Of a stretch of 64,000 nt of DNA, positions 44,254 to 52,466 are shown one piece after another. Position 1 is the stretch's first letter. Each line of letters begins with the position of its first letter. The notes under the pieces are model-generated. The model saw only the letters and a list, made by a program, of their open reading frames with translations, had not been told where the DNA came from and searched no databases. The DNA is from Gracilibacillus timonensis (GTDB lineage Bacteria > Bacillota > Bacilli > Bacillales > Amphibacillaceae), in the NCBI RefSeq assembly GCF_900086715.1, contig NZ_FLKH01000011.1, positions 682,001 to 746,000 on the forward strand, in the 5' to 3' direction. The position numbers and the translations under genes were made by a program.

Positions 44254-45024
44254 TCAGCTATCCGTCAAAATCACTTCCACATTCTCTTCCTTACAAGTGT
44301 TCAAGAATTCCTCGTCTATATCATTATTAGTAATCACCGTATCGATTTCACTTACATGACATAACTCTAAGAAATCTGGCTCGCCTACTTTGGAGCTATC
44401 TACTAATACAATCACTTTTTTAGCTTTTTTAATTACGGATTTTTTAATCATTAGTTCATCAACGCTAGAGGTAGTTAGAATGCCATTAGGTGTTATTTTG
44501 GGGACGCCGATAAAGGCAACGTCAAAATTCATTGAGTTGATCATTAATTCGGCAAAATGCCCTTTACTTGTACCAGTCTCTTTTTCTAAGTCACCACCAA
44601 TAAACACGACTTGCAAGTTTGGTCGGTTGTTTAATTCAACAGCTGTGGATAATGTACCAGTAACAATTAATAGTCTTTTTTCGTTTGGGATGGAATGGGC
44701 AAGGCAATAACCAGTAGTACTGGAATCAATGAATATTTTATTTCCATCACTAATAAAAGAGAGTCCGGCTTCGGCAATTTTTTCTTTTTTTTCTCGATTC
44801 ATTAATATTCTTAATTCATAGGGGCGTTCAGCGAGTATTTTATCCGAGTGTATGATGGCTCCTCCATGTGACCTGATAGCGATTTGTTTAGTGGCTAATT
44901 CGTCTAAATCCCTTCGGACTGTCATTTCTGTCACATTAAACATTCTTGATAAATTGCTTACTTCCACTCTTCCTTTTTCATGTAATATTCTTTCTATTTC
45001 TTTTAATCTCTCTTCTCGTAACAT
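44254..45024 (-). CDS. DeoR family transcriptional regulator
   Basis: The product is 256 residues from the ATG at 45024, with GGGAGGA 6 nt upstream. The N-terminal HTH is LREERLKEIERILHEKGRVE, VSNLSRMFNVTEMTVRRDLDEL. The C-terminal DeoR sensor domain has RPYELRILMNREKKEKIAEAG, DGNKIFIDSSTTGYCLA and a KKVIVLVDSSKVGEPDF segment that binds phosphorylated sugars in known members. It diverges from the cupin/ECF operon. An 11-bp inverted repeat at 45106-45149, overlapping the operon promoter, is the probable operator. The inducer would be a sugar phosphate made by the operon. Confidence 0.9.
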   Translation of the reverse strand: MLREERLKEIERILHEKGRVEVSNLSRMFNVTEMTVRRDLDELATKQIAIRSHGGAIIHSDKILAERPYELRILMNREKKEKIAEAGLSFISDGNKIFIDSSTTGYCLAHSIPNEKRLLIVTGTLSTAVELNNRPNLQVVFIGGDLEKETGTSKGHFAELMINSMNFDVAFIGVPKITPNGILTTSSVDELMIKKSVIKKAKKVIVLVDSSKVGEPDFLELCHVSEIDTVITNNDIDEEFLNTCKEENVEVILTDS

Positions 45025-45105
45025 TAAGATTCCTCCCAGAATACTCGATCTTATTATCATTATAGCTATTAATAAAGATATTCACAACAATTATGTTTTA
45101 AATTG

Positions 45106-45149
45106 TTCGTTTATGTTTATTTAAAAAATAATATATTGACATAAACGAA
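45106..45149. promoter_or_regulatory. inverted repeat, candidate DeoR operator
   Basis: TTCGTTTATGT (45106-45116) and its exact complement ACATAAACGAA (45139-45149) are separated by 22 nt. The right arm overlaps the -35 element of the operon promoter, and the left arm is 82 nt from the deoR start. This suits a looped or two-site DeoR repressor. Confidence 0.7.
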
Positions 45150-45164
45150 AATATACTTTACTAT
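45136..45164 (+). promoter_or_regulatory. sigma-A promoter of the cupin/ECF operon
   Basis: TTGACA (45136-45141) and TACTAT (45159-45164) are separated by 17 nt. TATAAT at 45162 gives a 20-nt alternative. Transcription would start near 45171, leaving a leader of about 195 nt. Confidence 0.75.
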
Positions 45165-45213
45165 AATGAATAATAAATAGTATAAAGCTTCAAAAAAAGG
45201 AGGTTGATTGTAT

Positions 45214-45237
45214 ATGTCTTTAAAATGGCTTTATTAG
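45214..45237 (+). CDS. 7-codon leader ORF (MSLKWLY)
   Basis: An ATG at 45214 with AAAGGAGG 10 nt upstream opens a 7-codon frame (MSLKWLY, then TAG), shortly after the predicted transcription start. The very strong ribosome site in front of so short a frame suggests a leader peptide or translational control element, although coding by chance is possible. Confidence 0.4.
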   Translation: MSLKWLY

Positions 45238-45262
45238 TTTTTTGTGCATAGAGGTAACGTTT

Positions 45263-45325
45263 ATGAATGAAGAAGATGAAAAAGCAAACGGTTATTGCAT
45301 ATTAAGTAAGCGTTTTATTCCTTGA
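45263..45325 (+). CDS. 20-codon leader ORF
   Basis: An ATG at 45263 preceded by GAGGTAACGTTT opens a 20-codon frame (MNEEDEKANGYCILSKRFIP) ending at 45325, 40 nt before the cupin gene. It has a fair ribosome site and follows the 7-codon frame. No similarity is recognised. Confidence 0.35.
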   Translation: MNEEDEKANGYCILSKRFIP

Positions 45326-45365
45326 GCTAATTAAAAGAAATTATTATTTATAAGGAGTGGCATAT

Positions 45366-45878
45366 ATGTCTAATTATTCAATGGTGAAAGATATTAATTC
45401 TGCTGAATTTGAAAGATTCGGAAAGGTCATTGAGATTCCAAACACACCCCCACCCAAAACAGGGGATGGTTGGGATTGTTGGAATTACATTGCGATGTTG
45501 GATGTTTCAGAACCTATCGGAATGGGATTAGTTAATACCAAAGAACGGGAACTGTTAGTAGATTCCATGGAACGTCATGTCAGCAGGGAAGAGTTATTAA
45601 TTGCTTTAGATAATGAAATAATACAACCTGTAGCTATTTGTCAGGATATAAATGATCCAGATGAAGAGCCTGATGTCGCGACCGTTCAATGTTTTCGGAT
45701 TAAACCTGGACAAGGCATAGTCATTAATAAAGGAGTTTGGCATAGTCCTGCTTATCCAGCCAATAAAGATTGTACGTATCTATTTGCGATTGAAAAGAAA
45801 CCAGATAAATTTGGGGATGAAATGGTGAATCCTTGGGTTCCTTTTATGGATGGAAAGACGGTAGAAATGAAATTTTAA
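45366..45878 (+). CDS. ureidoglycolate lyase (AllA)-like cupin
   Basis: The product is 170 residues from the ATG at 45366 (AAGGAG 8 nt upstream). The pattern EFERFGKVIEIPNT at the start and FRIKPGQGIVINKGVWHSPAYP near residue 120 resembles AllA-type ureidoglycolate lyases, whose cupin fold binds the substrate through His in GVWHxP. No allantoin pathway genes are nearby, so a role as a sugar-processing or mutarotase-like cupin of this operon is more likely than purine degradation. First gene after the promoter and leader ORFs; cytoplasmic. Confidence 0.7.
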   Translation: MSNYSMVKDINSAEFERFGKVIEIPNTPPPKTGDGWDCWNYIAMLDVSEPIGMGLVNTKERELLVDSMERHVSREELLIALDNEIIQPVAICQDINDPDEEPDVATVQCFRIKPGQGIVINKGVWHSPAYPANKDCTYLFAIEKKPDKFGDEMVNPWVPFMDGKTVEMKF

Positions 45879-45972
45879 CAGTCGAATACAAGAGAGGTAT
45901 CCAGCCTCTCTTCACATTTTACAACACGAAATGCCATGCAATCATAACTTTATAAAGGGAGGAATAGGTGTT

Positions 45973-46560
45973 ATGAAGAATCGAAACATGGGTTTACTAA
46001 TATTTTTAATTCCGATAGGTGTTGCTGTCAATTTTGTTGGTGGTCAAATTGCCGTATTACTTAAATTGCCTCTATTTTTAGATACGATAGGAACATTTAC
46101 GATCGGAGCTATTGCTGGACCTATCCCGGGTATCATTGTTGGTTTGCTTACTTGTTTGAGTATCTCGATTACGAATCCACAATCTTTATTTTACGTCATT
46201 AATTTTATGTTAATGGGGTTTTTAGCGGGATACTTGGGTAAAAAGGGGTTTTTTACTACCATTCCAAAAACTATTGGAGCTGGAGCAATCATGGGAATGC
46301 TTGTTGGAATATCAGGAAGCTTGATTTCTTATTTCTTATTTAATGGATTTGGTGTCAGTGGAACAGGTGTATTCGGAGGAATTTTGATGGGATCTGGAGT
46401 GCCAGTATGGGCTAGTGCTTTTATATCAAATATGTCTGTAGATATTATTGATAAGGCTCCTACTGCTTTGGTGGCTTATTTAATCATTAGGAATATACCA
46501 CAGAAAACACTTGTTAAGCTTCCAAACGGTAATGTCTTTTTAAATGCTTACAAAAAATAA
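45973..46560 (+). CDS. ECF transporter S component
   Basis: The product is 195 residues from the ATG at 45973 with GGGAGG 11 nt upstream. It is very hydrophobic, with five or six membrane segments. The sequence VAVNFVGGQIAVLLKLPLFLDTIGTFTIGAIAGPIPGIIVGLLT is the conserved start of a group of S components whose ligand is unknown, although some are encoded with nucleoside-processing genes. It determines what the transporter takes up. It is followed directly by the T and two A subunits, so this is a complete, dedicated (group I) ECF system. Confidence 0.85.
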   Translation: MKNRNMGLLIFLIPIGVAVNFVGGQIAVLLKLPLFLDTIGTFTIGAIAGPIPGIIVGLLTCLSISITNPQSLFYVINFMLMGFLAGYLGKKGFFTTIPKTIGAGAIMGMLVGISGSLISYFLFNGFGVSGTGVFGGILMGSGVPVWASAFISNMSVDIIDKAPTALVAYLIIRNIPQKTLVKLPNGNVFLNAYKK

Positions 46561-46585
46561 AATGCCTGTTCAGGAGGAATGCAAG

Positions 46586-47370
46586 ATGGACGAGACATTT
46601 ATAAATTCTTATAGGAGTCCACAATTAAGTAATAATTGGCTTTTGAATGTAAATCCTTTGAACAAAATGAATATCTATGTGGCTTTAGGGTTGGTTACAT
46701 TATTCTTTCAACATTGGCAAGTGAATGTTGGTATCACGCTCGTGTTTGTTATGTTAGCGATTGCTTCAGGTCGTTTCAAAAATTTTATTGGTCCATTTCT
46801 GAAGCTTGGTTTGGTCATTGGTCTTTTTTCTTCATTGTTCGTGCCATCTTTTGGCCAGGTGAAAATATGATATTTCAATATGCCATTATTAATATTACAC
46901 AGGAAGGAATCGATTTAGGCATTCAATATGCAACGATTATGTTAGTCGTATGTGGAATACTGGTTCTTTGCACAGTTACGATAAAAGCAGAAGATTTAAC
47001 ATACTCCTTGGAAAAAGTCGGTGTACCGCACAATATCAGCTTTATGATTTTATCATCGTTACAGTTAATTATCGATTTAAAGGATAAAATGAAAGTGATT
47101 ATGGATTCTCAGAGGTCAAGAGGAATAGAGACAGAAGGTAATGTATTTGTACGAATCAAAGCTTTTGTTCCCGTCTTAAGCCCGCTATTCTTGGGGGCGA
47201 TTTCTGGAGCAGAAGAAAAGTCAATTGCTATGGATGCTAGAGCATTTTCATCTACCAATCCTAATACGCATTTGCGATTTCTTCGTCCTACACCAGTTGT
47301 TGAGAAAGTAATGGTGATACTAGTGGACATTCTTATTCTAGGTCTCATTATTTGGGGGATAACATTATGA
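46586..47370 (+). pseudogene. ECF transporter T component (EcfT), frame-shifted at a T6 run
   Basis: The gene begins at the ATG at 46586 (AGGAGG upstream) but is split. The first frame stops at 46870, and the rest continues in the -1 frame to 47370. The join lies at the T6 run 46824-46829. Reading one base back there gives GLVIGLF-FFIVRAIFWPGENMIF, a smooth membrane protein. The Ala-Arg-Gly helices that touch the ATPases are visible as DSQRSRGIET and AMDARAFSS. It may be a real mutation, a slippage site or a sequencing error; the other ECF genes look intact. Confidence 0.8.
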
Positions 47371-48227
47371 GTTATATGGAATTGAAAAACGTATCTTATC
47401 GATATCCACTTGCGGAAGAAGACGCGTTAAAAAGTATTAATTACCATTTTGAAGAAGGTAAGTTATATGGCATTATCGGTGAAAATGGCGGTGGAAAAAC
47501 AACATTTTGTGATTTAATGAAAGGTCTTATTCCTAGTTTTTATGGAGGGGATTTGACAGGAGAAGTTTTTATTAAAGGGAAAGAGATTCGCGAATGGGAA
47601 AGCAGTGCGTTGGCTTCAACCATTGGGTATATTTTTCAGAATCCTTTCACTCAAATCAGTGGAATAAAAGAGACCGTTTTTGAAGAAATAGCATTAGGAT
47701 TAGAAAATTTAGGTGTGGACAGAGAAGAAATCATTGAAAGAGTCACCAAAGTTGTTAAGCAACTAAAAATAGAGCACTTGATTAAAAATAATCCCAATAA
47801 GCTTTCTGGCGGACAACGTCAAAGGGTTGCGTTTGCTTCCATTATTGCAATGGGGACGGATATTCTTGTGATAGATGAACCCACTTCGCAGTTAGATCCT
47901 AAAGGTACGTCAGATATCTTTGAGATTATTCATTTGTTAAAAGAACAAGGAAAAACGATTCTTCTCGTTGAACACAAAATTGATCTAATAGCTGAATATG
48001 CAGATGAAGTGTTGGTTATTAAACAAGGAGAATTAATTACAAGTGGAACAGCGAGTGAGGTTTTCTCTGATGTGGATTTATTAAATAAGGGCGTTAATAT
48101 TCCGCAAATTGCGTTGCTCAGTAATGATATGAAAGAGCAGGGACAACCCTTCGGAACCTTTGCTATCACTAAATCACAGGCGATGGATCAAATTTTGAAA
48201 AAAGGTAGTGAAAAGATATGTCAATAG
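47367..48227 (+). CDS. ECF transporter ATP-binding subunit A1
   Basis: The product is 286 residues from the ATG at 47367, which overlaps the EcfT stop (ATGA), with GGGGG upstream. Walker A GENGGGKTT is at residues 38-46, with Q-loop FQNPFTQISG, an intact signature KLSGGQRQRVAFA, Walker B ILVIDEPTSQLD and switch His in LLVEHKIDLI. It pairs with A2 to drive the transporter. The C-terminal tail is longer than usual (about 60 residues after the switch region). Its canonical motifs contrast with the altered signature of A2. Confidence 0.92.
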   Translation: MSYMELKNVSYRYPLAEEDALKSINYHFEEGKLYGIIGENGGGKTTFCDLMKGLIPSFYGGDLTGEVFIKGKEIREWESSALASTIGYIFQNPFTQISGIKETVFEEIALGLENLGVDREEIIERVTKVVKQLKIEHLIKNNPNKLSGGQRQRVAFASIIAMGTDILVIDEPTSQLDPKGTSDIFEIIHLLKEQGKTILLVEHKIDLIAEYADEVLVIKQGELITSGTASEVFSDVDLLNKGVNIPQIALLSNDMKEQGQPFGTFAITKSQAMDQILKKGSEKICQ

Positions 48228-49018
48228 AAGTTAAAAATGTTTCATTTGCTTATCCTAATGGATATGTTGCAAATGAAGAACTTAATTTCACTATTGCAAA
48301 AGGGGAGCGAGTGGCAATTGTTGGGCAAAATGGCGCAGGTAAAACAACGGCAGTAAAGTTGTTGAATGGTCTGCATAAGCCCACCACAGGAGATGTATTA
48401 GTAGATGGTATTAATACTAAAGAGAAGACGGTTGCTCAAATTTCTAAACACGTAGGTTATATTTTTCAAAACCCGGATGATCAAATCTTTAATAACACGG
48501 TTAAGGCGGAATTGAAATATTCCTTTAAACACTCCAATCTAACAGATGAAGAGATTAATAGTCGAGTGGAACGTGCAGCTGGATTAACAGGGATACAAAA
48601 ATATTTGGATATGAAGCCCTTTGATATTCCATATTCCATTAGAAAGTTCGTCACTATCGCTGTCTTTGTCGCATTGGACACGCCTTATTTAATCTTGGAC
48701 GAGCCGACTGCTGGACAAGATATTAATGGTATACAACGGCTTGCCGAATTGTTGAACATATTGCAGGAGGAAGGAAGAAGTGTGATTACCATTACGCATG
48801 ATATGGAATTTGTCGCTGATAACTTTTCAAGAGTGATAGCGATGGCTAACAAGCGTATTATTGCCGATGATTCAGCAAGGAATATTTTTTGGAATAATGA
48901 CATTGTGGCAGAATCTAATATTAGCAAACCTCAAATAGGTGAATTAGCAGAAGGTATAGGTAGTGATAAAAAGATCTTATATAGACATGAGTTACTTGAA
49001 TACCTTACTCAATCATAG
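48218..49018 (+). CDS. ECF transporter ATP-binding subunit A2 with a degenerate signature
   Basis: The product is 266 residues; its start overlaps A1 by 10 nt. Walker A GQNGAGKTT (residues 36-44), Q-loop FQNPDDQIFNNTV, Walker B LILDEPTAGQD and switch His TITHDMEFV are normal. Where the LSGGQ signature should be, the sequence reads IPYSIRKFVTIAVFVAL. One of the two composite ATP sites of the A1/A2 dimer would therefore be catalytically weak. That is known for some ABC heterodimers but unusual for ECF ATPases. The gene is otherwise complete, so this looks like natural divergence. Confidence 0.9.
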   Translation: MSIEVKNVSFAYPNGYVANEELNFTIAKGERVAIVGQNGAGKTTAVKLLNGLHKPTTGDVLVDGINTKEKTVAQISKHVGYIFQNPDDQIFNNTVKAELKYSFKHSNLTDEEINSRVERAAGLTGIQKYLDMKPFDIPYSIRKFVTIAVFVALDTPYLILDEPTAGQDINGIQRLAELLNILQEEGRSVITITHDMEFVADNFSRVIAMANKRIIADDSARNIFWNNDIVAESNISKPQIGELAEGIGSDKKILYRHELLEYLTQS

Positions 49019-49084
49019 AGATTTTTCCTACTGGAAGTTGCTAGTATAAATACCTTATCTTATACGCAAAAGGGAATGAAAAAA

Positions 49085-50044
49085 ATGGAAAATAAATATG
49101 ACTTGATTGTTTATGGAAGCTTGAATATGGATTATGTTGGTTACGTGGACAAATTACCGGAACCTGGTGAAACGGTTGCCTCTAGTTCTTTTAATATCGG
49201 TCCAGGTGGAAAAGCAGCAAATCAGGTGATTACAGCGGCTAAATTAAAAGCAAAAACGGCAATGGTTGGTCGAGTAGGGGATGATCATATTGGAGAAGTG
49301 ATGAAGAATGAACTTGCTCTAGCTGGCGTCGATGATGATAACGTATTGATTTCATCAGGTATTCAAACGGGCATTGCAATGGTAAGTGTGGATCAAGCTG
49401 GTCATAATTCCATTGTTACCTACAAAGGTGCAAATGCAGTGATAACCGAAGAAGACGTTACGCAATCGTTAGAAAAATTGAAGCGATCAGAAGGGGCGGT
49501 TCTTCAGCTGGAGATGGATAAACAAGTAGGAGAACACATTATTCAAACCGCTTCTAATCTTGGAAAAAAAATCATTCTCAATTTAGCCCCAATTGTAGAA
49601 ATTGATGCTGAAATTCTAAAATTGGTTGATTTATTAGTGGTTAATGAACCAGAGTCTTCTTTTTTAGCAGGAATGGATGTAAACTCTGTTGATTCGGCTA
49701 AGAAAGCTCTAGAAATCATTTCTAATATAGGAATCGACAATATTGTCATAACTTTGGGTGGGGAAGGTGCCGTTTTTAAGACAGGAGAGGTAGTCAAACA
49801 CTATTCTGCTCCAAAAGTAAATGTAGTAGATACAACGGGGGCTGGAGACTGTTTTGTAGGAGCGGTATCTTTTTTATGGATCAGGAGCGGTGATTTAGAT
49901 ATAGCGGTAAAACATGCAGTAAATATAGCTGCTCTTTCTGTGATGAAACAAGGAGCGATCACATCTTTGCCTTCTCTAGAGGAGTACAAGGAATCTATTC
50001 ATTCAAATGAACTCGATTGGAATGAACTCAATTTTATGGGATAA
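49085..50044 (+). CDS. rbsK: ribokinase-like PfkB family sugar kinase
   Basis: The product is 319 residues from the ATG at 49085, 10 nt after AGGG; an ATG at 49076 is too close to that site. Family motifs: YGSLNMDYVGYVDKLPEPGETV, NIGPGGKAANQVITAAKL near residue 40, and the C-terminal DTTGAGDCFVGAVSF with the catalytic Asp. Ribokinases phosphorylate pentoses at O5. As the first enzyme gene after the transporter, it likely phosphorylates the sugar released from the imported compound. It may not be specific for ribose. Confidence 0.88.
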   Translation: MENKYDLIVYGSLNMDYVGYVDKLPEPGETVASSSFNIGPGGKAANQVITAAKLKAKTAMVGRVGDDHIGEVMKNELALAGVDDDNVLISSGIQTGIAMVSVDQAGHNSIVTYKGANAVITEEDVTQSLEKLKRSEGAVLQLEMDKQVGEHIIQTASNLGKKIILNLAPIVEIDAEILKLVDLLVVNEPESSFLAGMDVNSVDSAKKALEIISNIGIDNIVITLGGEGAVFKTGEVVKHYSAPKVNVVDTTGAGDCFVGAVSFLWIRSGDLDIAVKHAVNIAALSVMKQGAITSLPSLEEYKESIHSNELDWNELNFMG

Positions 50045-50241
50045 TACAAAGTTTTTGAATAGAGCGCTTTACTAGCAAAAAAAGCATAAAAGAAAAGAGT
50101 ACTAGGGTGTGGGGCAACCAGATTTGGAACGCCTGCCTCACTTATAAGGTTTCCGATCATTAAGTAACCATAGGAAATACGGAGTGCAAGCTTTCATCAT
50201 ATTTTTGTGCTCGACGCATACGGAAAGGAATGAATATAAGT

Positions 50242-51222
50242 ATGATAGAAGTAGATGAAGCTAGAAACGTGTTAGATGATGAACAAAGTATTCAAGCATT
50301 TGATGATATCGTTTTTCAAAGAGTATTGGGAGCTAGTAAGCATATAAGTATGATAGGCGATATGATTGAGTCTATTGCATGGAATGGAAAGAAAAATAAT
50401 TTATCCGTGCAAAGTGTAATAGATAGGATCTTAACTATTTCTCAATTCTTTATTGAGACGAGAGGCTCAGCAAGTCAGGCGATTAGTAATGCGATTAATA
50501 TTATGATCAAAAATATTGAGGAAGTTAGAAATTTAGATAGGGAAGAAGCGACAAGAATTATTATCCAAAAGAAGAACGATTATCTTATGCAATCACAACA
50601 AGCAATAGATAAAGTAGTGAAATACGGGACTAAAGTTGCCTCATCTATGAAAACAATCTTGGTTTTTGATTATTCAAGTACGGTAAATAAATGGCTTCAA
50701 AACTTAGAAAAAGAGAATAAAACTTATACAGTCATTATACCAGAAAGTAGAATAATTAATGGTGGTTATCCATTTGTACAAACCTGTCAAGACGCTGGTC
50801 ATCGTATTAAGTTTATACCAGATGCAGCGATTATGTATTATTTAAAGAATTGTGATGGCGCCTTTTTTGGTGCTGAGACATTTTATCCAGATGGAACAGC
50901 CTTTAATACGACCGGTTCAGATATCGTCGGGTTAGTATGTAAAGAATTTAATATCCCATTATATGTGCTGACACCGATGATAAAAATGGATATTAGAGCG
51001 ATGTATGGATATAAAAAAGAATTAAAGATTAATGATTTAACAGAAGAATTAGCTTCCGATTGGGATAAGAATATAAAAAGTAAAATCGATTTTGATTGTC
51101 CAGAACTACTAGGCGTTGAATCGAAATATATAACCGCAATTATTACGGAAGAAGGAATCATTCCTGCTAATCAATTATTTGAAAGCAGTAAGAGATTCCA
51201 TGATCGTTTGAAGGGGGAATAA
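50242..51222 (+). CDS. eIF2B/R15P-isomerase-like family protein
   Basis: The product is 326 residues from the ATG at 50242 (an ATG at 50230 abuts AAAGGA directly and is less likely). The IF-2B fold shows as an N-terminal helical part (about 1-120) and a Rossmann-like C-terminal half with ILVFDYSSTVNKWL, TYTVIIPESRIINGGYPFVQ and GAETFYPDGTAFNTTGSDI. Known bacterial and archaeal members isomerise sugar phosphates such as methylthioribose-1-phosphate and ribose-1,5-bisphosphate. The conserved glycine-rich GAExxxxDGTxxNxxG loop supports an enzyme. In this operon it should act after the kinase. Confidence 0.8.
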   Translation: MIEVDEARNVLDDEQSIQAFDDIVFQRVLGASKHISMIGDMIESIAWNGKKNNLSVQSVIDRILTISQFFIETRGSASQAISNAINIMIKNIEEVRNLDREEATRIIIQKKNDYLMQSQQAIDKVVKYGTKVASSMKTILVFDYSSTVNKWLQNLEKENKTYTVIIPESRIINGGYPFVQTCQDAGHRIKFIPDAAIMYYLKNCDGAFFGAETFYPDGTAFNTTGSDIVGLVCKEFNIPLYVLTPMIKMDIRAMYGYKKELKINDLTEELASDWDKNIKSKIDFDCPELLGVESKYITAIITEEGIIPANQLFESSKRFHDRLKGE

Positions 51223-51225
51223 CAA

Positions 51226-52029
51226 TTGAGTATGATACATTCGAATGGTGTAGCTTTATCCATGGTACAACCTGATCCTTTACCAGGTAGTTACCGACAT
51301 ACCAATAAAAAAATAGCTGAGATTATCGACCAAACATTAAAGGAAACCGAAATGGTGTTGGAAAATGGTTTTGACGGTATCGTGCTGCAAAATATGAATG
51401 ATATGCCTATCAAGCAATTCTCTTCACCAGAGGCTATTGCGTATATGACTAGAATAGGGGAAGCGATAAAAAGAGAATTCCCTAATCAAATATTAGGTGT
51501 ATTAATGAATTGGGATGGCGTAGCAGGTTTATCGGTGGCAGATGCGATTGGAGCAGACTTTGTAAGAGTAGAACATTTATTTACTGGTGTGGAAGTAACA
51601 AGTGCCGGGCTACTAGAAGCACAATGTGTAGAAATTAATGAACTTAGAAAAAGAATTAAAAGCAATATTCCTGTATTTGCTGATGTATATGAAGTACATG
51701 GAGTGCCGTTAGGTAAAAAGCCTATTCAAGATGCTGCTTGGGAATCAGTGCATGAGGCATTTGCAGATGGCTTATTTATTGCTGGTAAAAACCCGAGTGA
51801 AAGCTTAGACTTAGTCAAACAGGCAAGAACGAAAGTGAAAGACACACCAATCTTTTTAGGTGGAGGCGCAACAGGAGAGAATGTATATGAGCTTTTGCAA
51901 CAATATGATGGTGTATGTGTTGCAACATGGATTAAAAATGGAGACATGAAAAATCCAATAGACCCTGAACGCGCCAAGATATTTATGGATGAAGTCAAGC
52001 GTGCAAGAGAAGTAGTGAGTAGGGTGTAG
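51226..52029 (+). CDS. BtpA/SgcQ family protein
   Basis: The product is 267 residues from a TTG at 51226 (GGGGG 7 nt upstream; the ATG at 51232 is 13 nt away). It reads as a TIM-barrel protein with FDGIVLQNMNDMP, ADAIGADFVRVEHLFTG, PVFADVYEVHG and IFLGGGATGENV, the pattern of the BtpA/SgcQ family. E. coli SgcQ is annotated as a putative nucleosidase of a sugar operon. Here it is the last gene of the intact operon, so cleavage of an N- or O-linked pentose is a reasonable guess. A terminator follows at 52177. Confidence 0.82.
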   Translation: MSMIHSNGVALSMVQPDPLPGSYRHTNKKIAEIIDQTLKETEMVLENGFDGIVLQNMNDMPIKQFSSPEAIAYMTRIGEAIKREFPNQILGVLMNWDGVAGLSVADAIGADFVRVEHLFTGVEVTSAGLLEAQCVEINELRKRIKSNIPVFADVYEVHGVPLGKKPIQDAAWESVHEAFADGLFIAGKNPSESLDLVKQARTKVKDTPIFLGGGATGENVYELLQQYDGVCVATWIKNGDMKNPIDPERAKIFMDEVKRAREVVSRV

Positions 52030-52176
52030 GTTAAGAGAGCTTAGTTTGATATTTTTATAAATGCACGGCAAAAAAGTCGGAAAACCATAAGTGTTAATAG
52101 AATTTATCTTGAGCCGATGTTGAAAGAACTCATTGCTTGCATTGCTACAATTTTAATTGATTCATTGAGCATATCA

Positions 52177-52223
52177 AAAAAAGTAACAATTATCCTGTCA
52201 AAAAGGGCTAATTGTTACTTTTT
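52177..52223 (+). terminator. intrinsic terminator after the BtpA gene
   Basis: AAAAAGTAACAATTA and TAATTGTTACTTTTT pair perfectly around a 16-nt loop. It ends the cupin/ECF/BtpA operon. Confidence 0.9.
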
Positions 52224-52466
52224 GTATTAGGGAAATAAAGAGTAGACTTAGTTCAGTGTGTATTTCCATATAAATGTAGACATTATATAAAATCTATCTC
52301 TATAGATGATTAATTTCTTCATATCCCCTTCCAGATTATTTCGACATTATTATACAAAATTCCAGATAAAGAGCACAAAATTTTATGTATCTCTGATGGA
52401 TTTCTCCTTATAATTTAACTACATTGTGCAGCGCAAAATAATTCCAGCAGTTGGAGATGAGACAAA
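52224..52466. other. AT-rich gap before the broken kinase
   Basis: No gene is seen between the terminator and the DUF1537 remnant. The stretch is AT-rich, and no promoter or operator was recognised. Confidence 0.4.

Noticed and set aside
46824-46830. Classical -1 ribosomal frameshift heptamer in EcfT
   Set aside because: The zero-frame codons CTT TTT TCT do not fit X XXY YYZ and no downstream pseudoknot is evident; only simple single-tRNA slippage or an indel remains.
50040-50070. AGCGCT-centred sequence after the ribokinase gene as a cre site
   Set aside because: It misses three of the fixed cre positions.
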